64,000 nucleotides of DNA from Owenia fusiformis (taxonomy: Eukaryota; Annelida; Polychaeta; Sabellida; Oweniidae): assembly GCA_903813345.2 (NCBI GenBank), contig CAIIXF020000005.1, positions 6,355,375 through 6,419,374 of the forward strand, read 5' to 3'. The position numbers and the translations under genes are program-made. The notes under the pieces were generated by a model. The model was not told where the DNA came from and ran no database searches. It was given only the letters and a program-made list of their open reading frames with translations. Below are positions 1-13,506 of the stretch, piece after piece; position 1 is the stretch's first letter; every line of letters begins with the position of its first letter.

Positions 1-2640
1 AATGAGCCATTTTGCATGTTTGGTAGAGCTTTTCAGTCATGAAAAGATGAAAGAAGGAAAATATTCTACAACCTTATATGTTTGATAAAGTTCTCCCTAC
101 TAAAGTCTGATGCATGTTTTATGCAAAAAATACTTTGAGGTCAGTTAAATTGGGTTGAGATGCCTTGAAATATAAAATGGGAGATACTGAGTTAACTCTT
201 AAAATGGAATTTCAAATGGTTCCTTAATTCTGATTTGGAAAATATGTATGGTCTCATCAGGGCGATTGTTTCCACATTTAGATTGTAGAAATCCCTGGTT
301 GCTTGTTTATCTCAATATGTTGAAAGGAGGGCTATCATCAATATATTTCACTAGACTTTCATTGGGGTAATTTCACTCTGAAAAACAAATCTTTGTGATT
401 TATGTATGAACAAATGCATTTGCCTCTTGGATCATTATAAAACCATTAGTTTCCTATGTATACATGGTTATAATGTCTACAAACAGACTGATTTCTGTTC
501 AACAATGTTTCATTCAGACCCTACCCTGAGATTATTACGGCAGTGAGTACACTACCCTCTTACTATACTATGGCTGGTCATTTAACAGTTTAGGATTCAA
601 CCAGTCAAACAGCCATATTACAGCAAAAACCATCCTGAACACATCTGGGACAAAAGTGTTCAGATAAGGAGGTGTTTACATTTTAAGGTTTCTTAATATG
701 TGAGTCAATGGGAGATAACAAATTGGAACTGGGAAAAAGTATTCACATCAGGAAGAGTTCAGATTAAAGAGGTGTTCGGATATACAGGTTTCACTGTAAA
801 TATCAAAACTGTCTGTCAAACTGATGACAAGCTCTGGTTGGCAGATTCAGGTTTAATTTAAAGAGTGTGAGTCAGAGTGAAACACTGACAAAGAGTATTC
901 TTGGCCAGTTGTTTTGTGTGGGAATCTTAGTCCCGCTCAGTACAGAGTGGCATCATAAAACTTTCTGTGATTCTTAGAAATACTTGTACTGTGAATCGTG
1001 ATTTTCAGCTGTCTCACGGCTCAACTAAATGCAAAATTATTATTATTTATTTATTTTTTACTTTTGCATTATTTTGCAGCAATAGCTGTTCAGAATTTAA
1101 TGGTTTCGTACTGCAATGCCCTGAGATTGGTGTTGAAAAATTTGATGAATAATTTTCTTTGTTTGTGCATTTTGTGTATTTATTCAGATGTGGCAGAAAT
1201 CATGGCTAGTCAGTGGCTGGAGTTGATTGTAGTGATCGACCACAGCCTAAAAGCCTAGAGAGAGCCCTGGAACTGAATTTGGCTCTTATTTATGCTTGAT
1301 AGCAAGTGATTCATGCCAGCCTTGTGTCAGTCTTGTGATTGTCTCTGCCAAATCTTCAAGTGGCATTTACTCCAAAGTTATTGAGTTTGAATCGATTAAT
1401 TAGGATACAATACTTTTAAGTGAATCTGGCAGTTTGATGCTTTGATTTTACATGACTTATAAAATGGCATTGCCTCTTTTTATATACAATAGATTGGAGG
1501 TTAAACTAAACTTCCTCCTTTGAAATGGGAACATCTATACTTTGTAATCTTGTTCCTACGAAGTTTGCTGGCATGACCGTATCTCAGGATTCAATGTTAT
1601 AGAGTACAGCACCATGCTCGATCTGCTTTGCAAAAACAAATCACATATAAGATACAAATACTTGGATTATGTAGGATGTGAGATGATTCAATTGGCAGGC
1701 AGTTGAGGCCATAGAAATATTTCTATGTAAGCCTATAGACATATGCTGCTATAGCAAATTCTGAAAAAATATTTGTGAATAGAACACATAAAATCATCAA
1801 ACTGTATCATGTACTTCTTTTAAAATCAAGTTTTGAAAATATGGTTTGCATGCTATGATTGAATTAAATTGTTAAGGTAAATGCATAGATAATTGAGGTA
1901 CTGGTCAATTTCACATTGTTTATCATGATCCAGGGTCCCACATGGAATGCATAGGTAGAGCCAACAATCTACCAATCAATGTCCAAACTAGACACTACAA
2001 TCTGACTCTATCACTTCATGTCTCCATTGTAGCCCATTGACTCGTTTATTGCCTCATCTCATGTCCTCAGTTATATGTCTTTGCCTTTATAAGATGGGCC
2101 TCAGTAATTGTGTTATGGTTAATATTGCCAAACTCAACATGCATATATATCATTGCTGTTTTACATGCTGAAGCTAAGTGATTAGCTGTAGAGATATATA
2201 TTATATATGTGCAATGGAGTGTACTAGTGTATCAACAATGACAGTGGGACTTGCATCTGCTTATGTAATGATTATATTAGATTAGTAAGCCTCAGTAGAT
2301 ACAATGGTCACTTTGCATTCCTGAAGATACATTGTTGAGTTATTTTTTTCAAACCAAAAATAATATATCATCGTAAAAAGAACATAACTATTATATTACT
2401 AACATTTTTTATTCTTATTTTTAACACATCAACAACAACAATTCCAAATCATAATTACAAAAAATAGAAAAGGGTGTCAAACAAGTGTTTGAGTGTTGTG
2501 ATCTTGGTCTGTTTGGGTTCTAATGATTTTGTTTCTTTTTCATTGAACTTTTTTGACTTCTTGATCAATGGTTATTTCTGTAACACATTCTTCCAACAAC
2601 TTGTGGTTTACTTCCTGCGAAAGCTATTTGGATTTTGATA
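1..2640. other. Non-coding stretch, no gene recognised
   Basis: AT-rich sequence with only short unsupported open frames. At 967-1258 two overlapping frames of 61 and 86 codons are hydrophobic but lack a convincing splice context or similarity. Around 640-796 is a degenerate relic of the AGGTTTCACTGTA MITE family seen intact near 32 kb. The stretch may be intergenic or a 5' FGFR intron. Confidence 0.5.
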
Positions 2641-3075
2641 TAATAGCTTTCCCACGGAGCATTTGGACAGCTCAATGATTGTGACCTTTGAAATCGAATT
2701 AAGTCGATCCGCGGCTTACTTTTGGTCTCTAACTGTGTCTTACATCAGTATCATCAATCCGTGTAAGTATTGGAGCGCTGGAGTACTTCTTTTTCGATCA
2801 AGACTTGTAATTGTTAGTCGAGTGAATCGTTTTATTGCCAAATTCCAATATGGCGGTTTCTGCTCGGACATTTTCGTAAATCTCCGGAGGTTGTCCGAAC
2901 CTAACTAATTCTCAAAATTCATTTCGTTCGTTGCGTATCTCACACTTAGCAAACCGCCATATTGGAAATAGGTCTGTAAAACTTTAACTCGATGAACAAT
3001 TTACAAGCTGTTCACTTCTCCGTTTGAGAGCCATAAGTTTCAAAATCTAACATGGCTCTCGAAGTGAGTAACTTG
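2640..3075. promoter_or_regulatory. CpG-richer patch with paired YY1-like sites, possible promoter/first exon
   Basis: This patch has more CpG than its surroundings (for example GATCCGCGG, GAGCGCTGG, CTCCGGAGG). It carries two oppositely oriented copies of TTCCAATATGGCGGTTT, near 2844 and 2951, whose ATATGGCGG core resembles a YY1 site. Consensus splice donors CCGT|GTAAGT (GT at 2763) and GAA|GTGAGT (GT at 3064) follow short open stretches. A promoter with a non-coding first exon would look like this, but neither donor gives the phase needed to join the first FGFR exon found here. The identity is a guess. Confidence 0.2.
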
Positions 3076-3792
3076 TGGTGACACGTTAATGTCTTGTATA
3101 TTACTGTTGTTCCTTTTCTGCCGTCAACTATTTTTGGTCATCATTTGTTAGACTGAATTTAAGGATATATGAACAATAGTATCCTGTTATTCATTTGGTA
3201 GTATGTCCTGGAATGTCAAGTTTAATGAAGCATGGGCCTTTAAATGCTCTCAGAGTTCTTCTATAGGTAAACATAATTGTAGCAGCTTTGTTCAGTTCCC
3301 TTCAGTCATATTCAATCAATTATATATAAATATGACTCATGTTTAAGAAATATTTGTTATACATTTATACAAAATTCCTAGAGCAATTTTCAGTTTTTAA
3401 ACAGAGAAACTAAAAGGGAATTATGTAATGTCTAACAACTAGTGAAATAAGATCACAATGAAATGCCATTGTGCTATTGAACATGTCAGATGGTAACAGG
3501 CTGACAAACTGGGGTACACCAGGACATTGAGTACATTCTATCATGCAATGAGGAATTTCTATTGAACTATGAAAGTTGATTTTTATTCAGTTTTTGGGTT
3601 AATTCGAAATAAAACTATATTTCAATTGAAGAGAAGCAGATGAAGTACTAGTTCTTGAACTATATGCAACAGTAGGTTAAAATAATTAGTGACGTTTTTG
3701 AAAAATGTTGATCCGTATTGTACAACTTGAAACAAGGTCATGTTGTGAATGGCCATTTTTGATGGACTAAAATTAAAATTATAACCACAATA

Positions 3793-4814
3793 TCACACCC
3801 GGTGATCGTGAATATGGGACGGAGGGGGGGAGCAGGCAATTTCTGCTAGGAAATTCAACAAATCTGGAAGATTTATTTTTTCAAGAAAAAGTTTACTATT
3901 GAATTGCTTAATGGATAGGCACACGGTATGGTAGAATATGTTAGGTTTTCTGGGATTTTTTCTGAAACGATACGTATCTAAGGTATGAGATCTATTAAAA
4001 AAGGCGCGAGGTCATCAACAGGCACAAATCAATGTTTTTGCTATAAATCAAGCAACAATTGCCTGGACGACCTGTAATAAATACTTGTAAGTGATGTTTT
4101 TATAACTAAATTAATGTCATTGCTGAATTTATAAAATAAGTTTCCATATGTGAAATAAAAAATAATCGAAAATAATGAATTTGGGACGGAGGGGGGGAGG
4201 GGACGGAGGGGGGGAGCAATATGTATATAAGACATGATTAGAGATGTTTCGCGACTTTAAGTCCTTTTACTCCAAATGTCCCCATTTTTCAGTCTCCAGG
4301 GGTATATCATCCAGTTTCTTACTAAGTTAATGAGTTCATTTTTCAAATACAAGAATTCGTGTGAAGTTGTTTCACTTTATAGAATTATTACTCCCCCCCT
4401 CCGTCCCCTCCCCCCCTCCGTCCCATTTTAATTATTTTCGATTATTTTTTATTTTACGTATGGAAACTTATTTTATAAATTCAGTAATGACATTAATTTA
4501 GTTATGATAACATCACTTACAAGTATTTATTACAGGTCGTGTAGTCCATTGTTGCTTGATTTATAGCAAAAACGTTGACTTTTGCACGTTGGTTGCGTTG
4601 CGCCTTTTTTAATAGATCTTATATCTTAAAAGAGTATCGGTTGAAAAATAATCCTAGAATACCTAACATATTTTATCATACCGTGCGCTTATTCAATTTG
4701 CAATTCAATCGTAAACTCTGTCTTGAAAAAATAATTTTACCAGATTTGTTGAATTTTCTAGCGGAAATTGCCTGCTCCCCCCCTCCGTCCCATTTTCACG
4801 ATCACCGGGTGTGT
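3793..4814. mobile_element. G-rich foldback element, 424-bp inverted arms
   Basis: Two inverted arms of about 424 bp (3793-4216 and 4391-4814) surround a loop of about 174 bp. The outer ends read TCACACCCGGTGATCGTGA and its near complement, flanked by TA on both sides (3791-3792 and 4815-4816), which fits insertion at TA. Each arm begins and ends with GGGACGGAGGGGGGGAG; the inner copy is doubled. No transposase reading frame is present, so this is non-autonomous. Arm divergence is modest. The superfamily was not recognised. Confidence 0.8.
4193..4216 (+). repeat. Doubled G-run motif, potential G-quadruplex
   Basis: A tandem pair of GGGACGGAGGGGGGGAG-like units gives four G-runs within 24 bases at the inner edge of the left arm. 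The complementary C-runs lie at 4391-4425 on the inner edge of the right arm. Quadruplex formation is inferred from the G-run spacing only. Confidence 0.5.
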
Positions 4815-7800
4815 TATGGTGACATTATGACATGTGCCATATAACACAATGATAATTGATTTTAACAAGCAAGTTCCAGGGTGATTTATAAATGACACAT
4901 ACACCCATAGTTATTTTCCCTGATTTATTCTGTACTTAGTAACCTCATATAGTCCCATTCCCTACATAATTGCATCATATTTTAGTATGCTAATATGACA
5001 CGGGTATTTGAAAGTATTTTTTTGTACTTTGGTTTACTACCCCAAATATACATCCTATAGCTATTGAACTATTACTGTACACTGAAGGCAAGGGCTTGAA
5101 AAGGGTTACCAACATTAAAGAACACAAAAAAACAGATAGGATATGGAAATAAGAAATAAGAAACTTGAGAACATAGTGAGTGAGTGGCATATTCAAGTAA
5201 AGCCATAATTATTATGTCATGCTAATTGGTATATTCTTTTAAAATACTGGCTTAAAGCTAAAAATGTTTGAGTTACATCTTGACAGTGTGGCATCCTCGG
5301 TCTCTTCCATCCCTCTATACCAAGCTTTAGATAAAGAGAGACTGATAAATCAGAAAGATATCTTGACATTTATTGATTGTAGCTCAATTTTGAATGATCA
5401 CTTGATGTGAGTTGCCTAAACTGAGGCTGAATCATCATTAGAAAAATATGTACAAGTACAAGCATAACAATTCCATTTGTTTCCTTACATCAATTCGCAA
5501 TATTTTATTGAACTATTTTTAAAAAGTCCAGTATAAAAAATAAGTTGTTGAAGTACATGTTAAAAGCAAGATGGTGTTAAACTTTGACTTTGACTCTTTC
5601 AAGTGGGGGGAGCTATCAGACTTCATGGTCAAATATTTGTCAGTCTTTTGAATAAAAAAAACATGTGCCATTGAGAATTTACCAGCAATTAATATGATAG
5701 CGTTATCATATATTTCATTGTGATAAGGGTCAGCATCATCATATGATTTGGTTGATGCTATAAAAGGAGGTACATTTATAAAACATTTGTTAAAAGTTCA
5801 CTTGAGATGCTCCCTTTTAAGTTAATAATTCTAAGTGGAGATTTCCTGTTAAAAACTGTAAGATTAAGCTATTTTTTGTTGAACACTACCAGACAGTGTT
5901 TAAGAACAGGTACTAAATTGAAAAAATCTGTTCAACTTGGTTACAATGATCTCAAAGTTTAGACTATACTGTCAGAAATTATAAAGTTACAACTTTCAAG
6001 ATCAAGTAAAATGAAGAATAAACAAATACAACCCACTCATATGTTTATTAAAACAATGTTCTTATGACTTCATAATTGACTTTAAGTCTCTTAAAATAAA
6101 GTTCAAAGAATGAGGAACTTAAACTTTTATATTACATGTTAAATTGACACACACCTCTGTAAACGTCAGATTTGAATACAAGGTTATCGTACTCAGGTAA
6201 AGTTTGATCGAAGATTGACTACCGAATGTGATTGTTTAATCTACCTAGAGTGATTGGTTGGATCATCTTGATCTCGTCTGCCATAGAGTCCCCAGATGAA
6301 ATCTCTGGGGTGTAAAAAATGCTCGTAAGACGTTCATCTTTTCAGCATTAGCAGATCTTAAAATAAAACTATTTAATTCCTAATCCCTCACGTAGATGTT
6401 GATGGTACATGTGTATTTTGTTTTCCCAGTCTAACCTCAAATTCTTTGGAAACCTTAAGACGATAAAGGAAAGGGAGACATTTGTGAATGATCTTACATA
6501 AAAGATTTATCCAACAATCGCCAGACAATCTTCTGCCCTGCTATGAACATTGAAAAGTGAACAGATAAGAATAGAAGAAACTGGAACCACATGGCACCCA
6601 GCAGTATTTTCTTGAACAGATTAGGGATTCTATTTCTACTGTCAGCCTTTATATCCGGACTATTAAGACCCCTGATTCAATCCTAGTATACTTAGCAGGT
6701 AACATAGGTGGAGTTAAGAAAGGGCGTGTGATGATACCAGGAGTTTTATTGGCAGATAATCTCAGATTACTTCCTCTAAAGTGGCAAAAATCAACAGTAA
6801 ATCCAAGAATTATGTAACAGTGAGCAATAGTTTGGAGTGATAGACTCAACTCTCTTTATTGAAAGATGTTTTGTGATAGACCTGTTTGTTCCCTTCTCAG
6901 ACAGACTCCAATAAGTTATTCTGGACTTTATAGATATTAGACATAAGATGCAAATCCCTAACAAGAAAAAGGTAGAAAATAGACTTTTGGCAAATTTGTG
7001 GCAAATTCACTAAAAACAGGCATTTTTTCAAACCAACAGAAAAATCTCGCATACTGTCTCCTGTTTTTTAGTCTATTTTATCCAGGATATATTGATTTAA
7101 ATAATCATAGTGATCATCCCCACTTTCCCCTTTCAGTCTAGAATAAATAATACTATAAGTTAATGAATGATTTGAAGTGCAATACAGGATATATTGCGCT
7201 CGAGAAATTCTGTATTAGCACGAGACGAAGGCGGTTGATACAGCAGATTGTAACAGCACAAGAACTGACCAATCAGAGGGCTTCATTTTACAGATCATAC
7301 AATAAGAGTAAATACATGCCCAATAATCAGTATTTGCGAAATTATTCATCAAATTCTGAGAGATTTGAGATAGCAGTAGTTACTATGGTTTCTCATGATG
7401 CATTCATCCAACTATACCCAACTGTATAATTCAGAAGCTCTGTTACATAATTTGCCGGGGCATTGAATACTTCATTTTACTCCAGTCAGTATTCTGTTTA
7501 CGCTCAACATCTGTGAAAAGTCTTTATTGTAAAAATACACCCATAGACTAAAGAACAAATTATCTTATCCAATTGTTATGTTGAATATTTAGTTTCAGGA
7601 TTTTACCAGACAAGTGTCTTAATTTGCTCAAATTATCTTGTTGAGTAAACCTGCACATTCTTTTACTATGGCTCTGGTCTCTGTCTGTCAGTGTTCTGTT
7701 TTGCATGGGTAGTGATAGGTACATACTAGATCCATGCATATAGTATGCAGATAGGATAGTGTAAGGTCAGTTTTCATGTTCAAAATAATCTTTTGGGGGA

Positions 7801-10234
7801 TAGTGTATAGTATAACATACACTATCTCAAGCTGTGATCATCTGTACAATGGACTTGATTTTTGAGCTCTGTACATAGTAGTTGTACCTATATTTGAGAA
7901 ATACTCCTCAACCAGCTTCAAATATATAAATACAAGACATGCCATTTCAAAAGTAAGGGAACAACTTCAAACGAGGCCTCCTATGAAAGACCATGCTACG
8001 CAAGTAATTGGCTTTGTATTTGATTTGGGTTCTCAAAACCTGAGGCTGTAAACTTGTAAATGTTTGTATCAAATCTCGTTATTCTTACAATTTCATTGGT
8101 GAGCTTATAAACATTTGCAAACATGCCAAATGTGACACTTCAATTAGGGATTAGGGATAATCTACACCTTGATATATTTTCCTCTGAGAAGAATCATCTG
8201 CAAAAACCTGGACTCCATCTTCCATCAACAAGCTCCACAGCATTGAAGCAACACTCAATTGAGAATTTGAAAACCATGAAAAATTGGGATATCTAAACCA
8301 GATTTTGATTTTTTATTCTGAATAGGTCCACTGAAAAAGGTCATATTGAATTATGCATTGTGAGAGGAGCAGTGTTAACCATTATAGGGAACTCAATGGG
8401 ACATTACCCTGAATATATGGGATGGGTAGTCCTACAAGTCCAAACGAAACTTTGTCTGGTATGTTCAGAATGGTGCCAGTTTGTATCCATCTTTTAGAAA
8501 AGTATGGAAGTAATCTAGATCATTTGTTCACTTTTATCATCACCATGTAGCTAATCTTCTGTCACTAATAGAAGATAAACAGCTTTAATGAACAGTCCAG
8601 GTTTGGTTACAGTTTCTTAGAACATGGGGCCATCCCAAAAATGTTGGCTGCTATAATAGGCCTAATCGTGATATTGCCCTTAATCCAGGAGAAAAGATAA
8701 AGTATGATCTAGCTATTTACAAATAGATGTATAGTTGTCATTAACTTGGACCTTTAGCTCCCACTCTTATAAACAAAGAATCATTTAACTCAGTAGTTGT
8801 AGGGTATTTGTCCATATACTAGCACAGAGTATACAAATCAAATTTAAATGATGTCATCGATAATTCTCAAAAGTTCTTGAAACGAAGACATTTTTATTTG
8901 TAGAAATGATTTATACCTTTTTAAAACAACTACCATTTTGACAAGATTAGATTATAATAGTCATTTTGACATTTTTGATTTGGTGACTTAAGTCATATGT
9001 TAAAGACTACAACTGGCATTAGAGGATTTACATACCATGAAGCCAGGAATTCAGGATGTTTCATTCAACAATGTTTCAACTTCATGATGGATCAAGATGA
9101 TGATGATACGGATGAAATTGTACTTTGATTAAAAGTTAATGCAAACATTTCAGATTTTACTCACGGCCTTGATTTGAGTTGTGTTTCTATTTGTTTGAAC
9201 TTTTCTGGTTTGCTTTAGATATAGTAGTAAAACGTTAGTGGTTTGTTGTTTTCTTTTTCAAATGTTGCCCTTTACACTACTATTAACAACATATATGAGT
9301 TTGGCTCTTTTCAGGTTTGCAAATCATTTATGCTGGGGTAGATTAGCGTCATAAGATTACTTCTCTCTGCTTTCCCAGTTGTGACGTTTAAAGCTTCCGT
9401 TTGTATTGAGTCAAACTGCTGTTGTCTATTTCAATACTCAGTCTGTGTACTCCCAGATTTTTATTGAGGTATGGGAGCCAAATGACCACAAAACACACAG
9501 ACAGCTTCCTTCATGCGCCATATAAACTTCCCATATGCGATCATAGTAGGGGTTTGTTTTCCTCTTCTCAAGTAGTTCCCTCGTCTTCATGAGAGACTGA
9601 CCAACAAGGATATCCTCTCATAGTTTATTGCCCATCTCAATATAACATCTTGGCCAAACTTAAAAGTATTGTGTAATATACATATGGTTTATATATTTAT
9701 CTTCCAACCTCTAAAATGGTTCATTCGATTTTGAGTATCTGAATTATTAGATAATATAAGATGTTATATATTAGACCCATAGGATGACTAACCTTCCCCC
9801 TCACAGTATCCATACTGTTAAGCCAGTATATCTCTTCAGTTTTATATAATACCTCATCACCTTCAATCAGAGACAAGTATGGTAAAGTTTATATGTAAAT
9901 CAAAACAGGCAAATCGCAAATCGCCATCTCCAGATTCATTGGCTTTTTGCAGTATGAATTTGGTACAAACATGTAGTGACTGGAAGAATTTTCAGGGTTT
10001 CCTCTCCTCTGTACTGTAAATACAACCTCCCTTGCTGCCAGTTCAAAGTTTAACCAACACATGTGAAGATGGCCTTTTCATGTGATGGAATATCTCTTTG
10101 ACCTTAGGGTGCTTCATTAAGCATGAGGGTGCCATATTAGGACATATTTGGACATTAGAGTTTTGAAGATTCATGAAACTTATTAAACCAATGTAAGCAA
10201 AAGACAAGTTTTTTCTAGCTATATGCATCTTTGA
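4815..10234. other. Non-coding stretch, no gene recognised
   Basis: AT-rich sequence without convincing exons. An 88-codon open frame at 7163-7429 includes the string ACCAATCAGAGG, which looks like part of a dispersed repeat; no protein family is recognised. No RNA gene was seen. Confidence 0.5.
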
Positions 10235-11713
10235 CAAGCCCAGGGGCGTAGGAAGGTGTAAATTCAACACTACGCCAAAAATCCCGCCAAAAATATGAAA
10301 CAATTGTGTCAATATTCTATATCAAAACGCCTATTTTATGCTCGTAAAATGTCATTTTATGAAAACAGAGATTTTAAGCTTCCAATGTTTTTCATAACCT
10401 AAATGTGAACGGAAATACTAAAGCGATGCATTTGTATGGGCGATTGGTCATACGTTTAGGTTGGCGTTTCGATTTTATATGCAAGCTTTAAATCCCTGAT
10501 ACCTTTTTAATGTGCTTTAAAATGTTCGAATGATTTTCATCATTTAAAATCACCTTGGAAAGCCTATCTTTTAAATCTCGACACAAATCATTTTCACTTT
10601 GCTAATGTCTCGAACGATTGAGACGACCAATTTCCAAAACAATAAGAGATTTTTTAATAATTTTCGAATAATTGAATCTAGATATATAGTATTGTCTGAT
10701 TCCATCGTGTACCGTGCAATACAATACGTACAGATTAAAGAAACTAGTTTGATCAATTGATATGAAGAAACGCATTCGTGATCAATGAAACAAAAAAACA
10801 CCCCCACAACAAAGGTCAAATCGAGGTCAACGTGACTTAGGGGGTGCCAAAAATGTCATAAAACAAGAATCTATTATTTTTCAAATGAAAAAAAACTAGG
10901 TAATCGCTTTTCTAGAACTGAAATCAATGAAACGTGTTATTGAATAATCAGCATTTTCAAGTTGTTTTTGTCTTTAACATTCATATTTCAAGAAGTACTA
11001 CTAATAACAATTAGTGATTTAGTAAGAAAATAGATAATTGCTGACTTAACTATAATTTCTGTCTATGATTTTGCATAGCAACGGAATATAAATCGATGTA
11101 GTGAAATTGAAAAATCGGGGTAGGGGAGAATAAAAAATATACATCTTTTAAAGAGGTTCATCATTATAATCATATGATACCATAGTTTGCATAAGCATTA
11201 CGGAACATGCAAAAAAAATGAAAAAACAGTTTTTCTCTCAAATTCGTGAAGAGAACGCGATTCACGAATATTTGGCGAAATTGTATTTTACTTTTAAAAT
11301 TCATAAGATAGTCTCGATTTTCATGAAATAAAGCATGTTGGTAAGGGAATTCAATCTGTTAAATGATATTTGCCAGACAGACCAATAATGATATGGTATC
11401 CACAAAACATTTCTTTGGGCTAGTGTGCTCGAGATTACTTTTACAATTTATGGACAATGATAAAATATGACTAAAGAACATAGGAAAATTTTTATTCTCA
11501 CTTTTCAACACTACGCACTGGCGTTTTGGCGTACATTGTTCCTACGCCACTGAAGCCTGTAGTCAGAAATTGCCAAGGGGGTTCACTTTTGACAATGTTG
11601 GCTCAAAAATGGCCAAAATCACTTAAAAAGTACTCAGAATGGTGAAAAACTGCATGATTTTTAAATAATTTTTGGCCAGGGGTTGAACCCTGAACCCCCT
11701 GGCTACGAGCCTG
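10235..11713. mobile_element. Old hAT-like MITE split by a younger insertion
   Basis: The pieces 10235-10240 and 11553-11713 together make one diverged copy of the MITE that is intact at 30425-30619. Its left end (CAAGCC joined to TGTAGTCAG) and right end (CTGGCTACGAGCCTG) are diverged inverted repeats. The flanks TTTGA and TTGGA may be a decayed 5-bp target duplication. The element at 10241-11552 landed inside its left terminal repeat. Confidence 0.6.
10241..11552. mobile_element. hAT-like non-autonomous transposon, 1.3 kb
   Basis: It begins CAGGGGCGTAGGAA and ends TTCCTACGCCACTG, 14-bp inverted ends with one mismatch. AAGCC is duplicated directly on both sides (10236-10240 and 11553-11557). 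CAGNG ends are typical of hAT elements and a 5-bp duplication is known from some hAT groups, so the superfamily call is inferred. Near the right end GGCGTTTTGGCGTA partly echoes the sub-terminal CTACGCCAAAA of the left end. No transposase is readable; an 82-codon frame on the - strand (10571-10819) shows no known domain. Confidence 0.65.
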
Positions 11714-13504
11714 TTGGAATTCTTAGTTCTGAAGTTAACATGAATTATCTAACCATGAGTGAAAAGGATATCCTCTTGCACTAATGAATAGATCATCATA
11801 ATTCTGCTATTAGCCATATTGTTGACGTTTGCCTATTCTTGTGTGGGAGAGATAACCTACAAATACCAACTACATATGGACATTTATATAACTAAAGCAT
11901 CTTCCCAGATACCCCAGGTACGTAATCTGACCAATCAAAATCAAGGAGGAGTAAATGTTCTTCTGTTGATTCATGGGATTGATAGGTGTTCTTTGGGAAG
12001 ATTCATTGGTTCTTCCAGGATTGGTTCCAGGATGTACCTTAAGTCAAAACATTCTCATCATTTCCCAACATTTTGATTGATCTTTGCTCTTTAAAATTGA
12101 AAATAAAAATAATTGAAGGCTACTTTTTAAAAACACATTACATCATTTCCGCTTCGCGTTTTGATCATTTGAAGTGTTGCGAAGTGTAGCTTTTTTGCCC
12201 TGTTGATATTTTATTCCCTAGTAAGGATGGTCTATGATGAAAGTGGCTGTGAATCAGGCTATCTCTTCTGCTTTACAACTTAGTGGTCGCTTTTCTTTTA
12301 CATCTGCATGCATTTCCAGGGACAAAGTACCAATACATATGTTATATGGAACATACAGTTTGGCTATGAATTTAAGGTTAGCAGTTGACTCTAGTTTCTC
12401 TAGTTGCCCCCCTGATTGTGACAGAATGACTGATGATCCGCATCTGGCCCATTCAGCATCACATCCTCCAGGTTCATCAATTCTAACAAATCCTCTATGC
12501 TTTACCTATAATGCAAGCTCTGGGCGTGCAGATCTAATGTTTGGAGATTATGCACATTCATGATACCACAGGATGGGGGCATCTATTTCTTAATTTTTGC
12601 AACTGTTTTAAATGTTATATCTACCTACTCTCTGTCCATTAAATCTAAAACAGACCGAAAACATACTTTGTTTGTTCTGAACAAGATTGAGAAAACATTA
12701 AATGGCTATTTCACCGAAAGTGCAATTTTATCTTTGAAGAATTAAGATTTTACTTGAAAAATGTGCATTCGAATTAGGTTAAGAATAGAATAAATAAAAA
12801 TGCCACAAAAGTTCTTTATTGTCTAAGATAAAGATGTAAATCTTGCGCCATGTGGTTGTGATTGTGGTAGTGTTATCCCAGGTTAAACTCTGTAAGCTCA
12901 CTGCAAACTATGTGTTTTTCTATCTCAACAGTGCAAATACATCCCATATTACCTTTACAACTGTTAACTCAATGATTCCTTCGTTTTAAAGTTCACCTTT
13001 CCTCTAACCATTTGGGTTTAATTTACAACTACTACTCCACACTACAGCACATGTGACATTCATAAGCCCACAAATCATAAAAACTAGGGTCTGTCAACAA
13101 AGTATTGCCAGTCTGTACTCAGTAGAGAATCATTTGAATATCAAGACCCCAAAAAATAATTGATATTCCCATTTTCAATAATCGAATACTTAATGTACAA
13201 CTAATATATTAATAAGATATTGAATTGTATAGTCTTAAAGTGCTCCTTATTACTCAAAAAATAATTGTTCAGTTTTCAGACCATCAAGTTTTGAAATAGG
13301 TCTTTTTGAGAACTGCAGTTGTTCTTTTCTTTGATTAATATGATTTATTCTTCAGTCAGCAAGAGAGGTTATATTCTTAGTTACTGTTGGCTTCAACTCC
13401 TTTGTTGTTTTCAAGAACTGGGCCGTCACTCCACAGCTCTACATTATTATAACAGAAAAGAAAAGTCATTATTTGGAGTTTAAAAGGCTAATATATTTTA
13501 CATG
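11714..13504. other. Non-coding stretch with a weak two-strand open region
   Basis: The only notable item is 12234-12563, open for 109 codons on + and overlapping by ATGA with a 61-codon frame to 12745. The - strand of the same stretch is also open over about 30-75 codons in two frames. Neither translation is recognised, and no splice or promoter context supports expression. It may be a decayed exon or transposon fragment. Confidence 0.35.
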
Positions 13505-13506
13505 TA

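Noticed and set aside
2663-2908. Coding first exon of FGFR at the CpG patch
   Set aside because: Joining at the GTAAGT donor to 29245 creates a TGA codon; only a non-coding first exon remains possible.
7163-7429. 88-codon protein
   Set aside because: No known domain, no splice or promoter context, and it includes repeat-like sequence.
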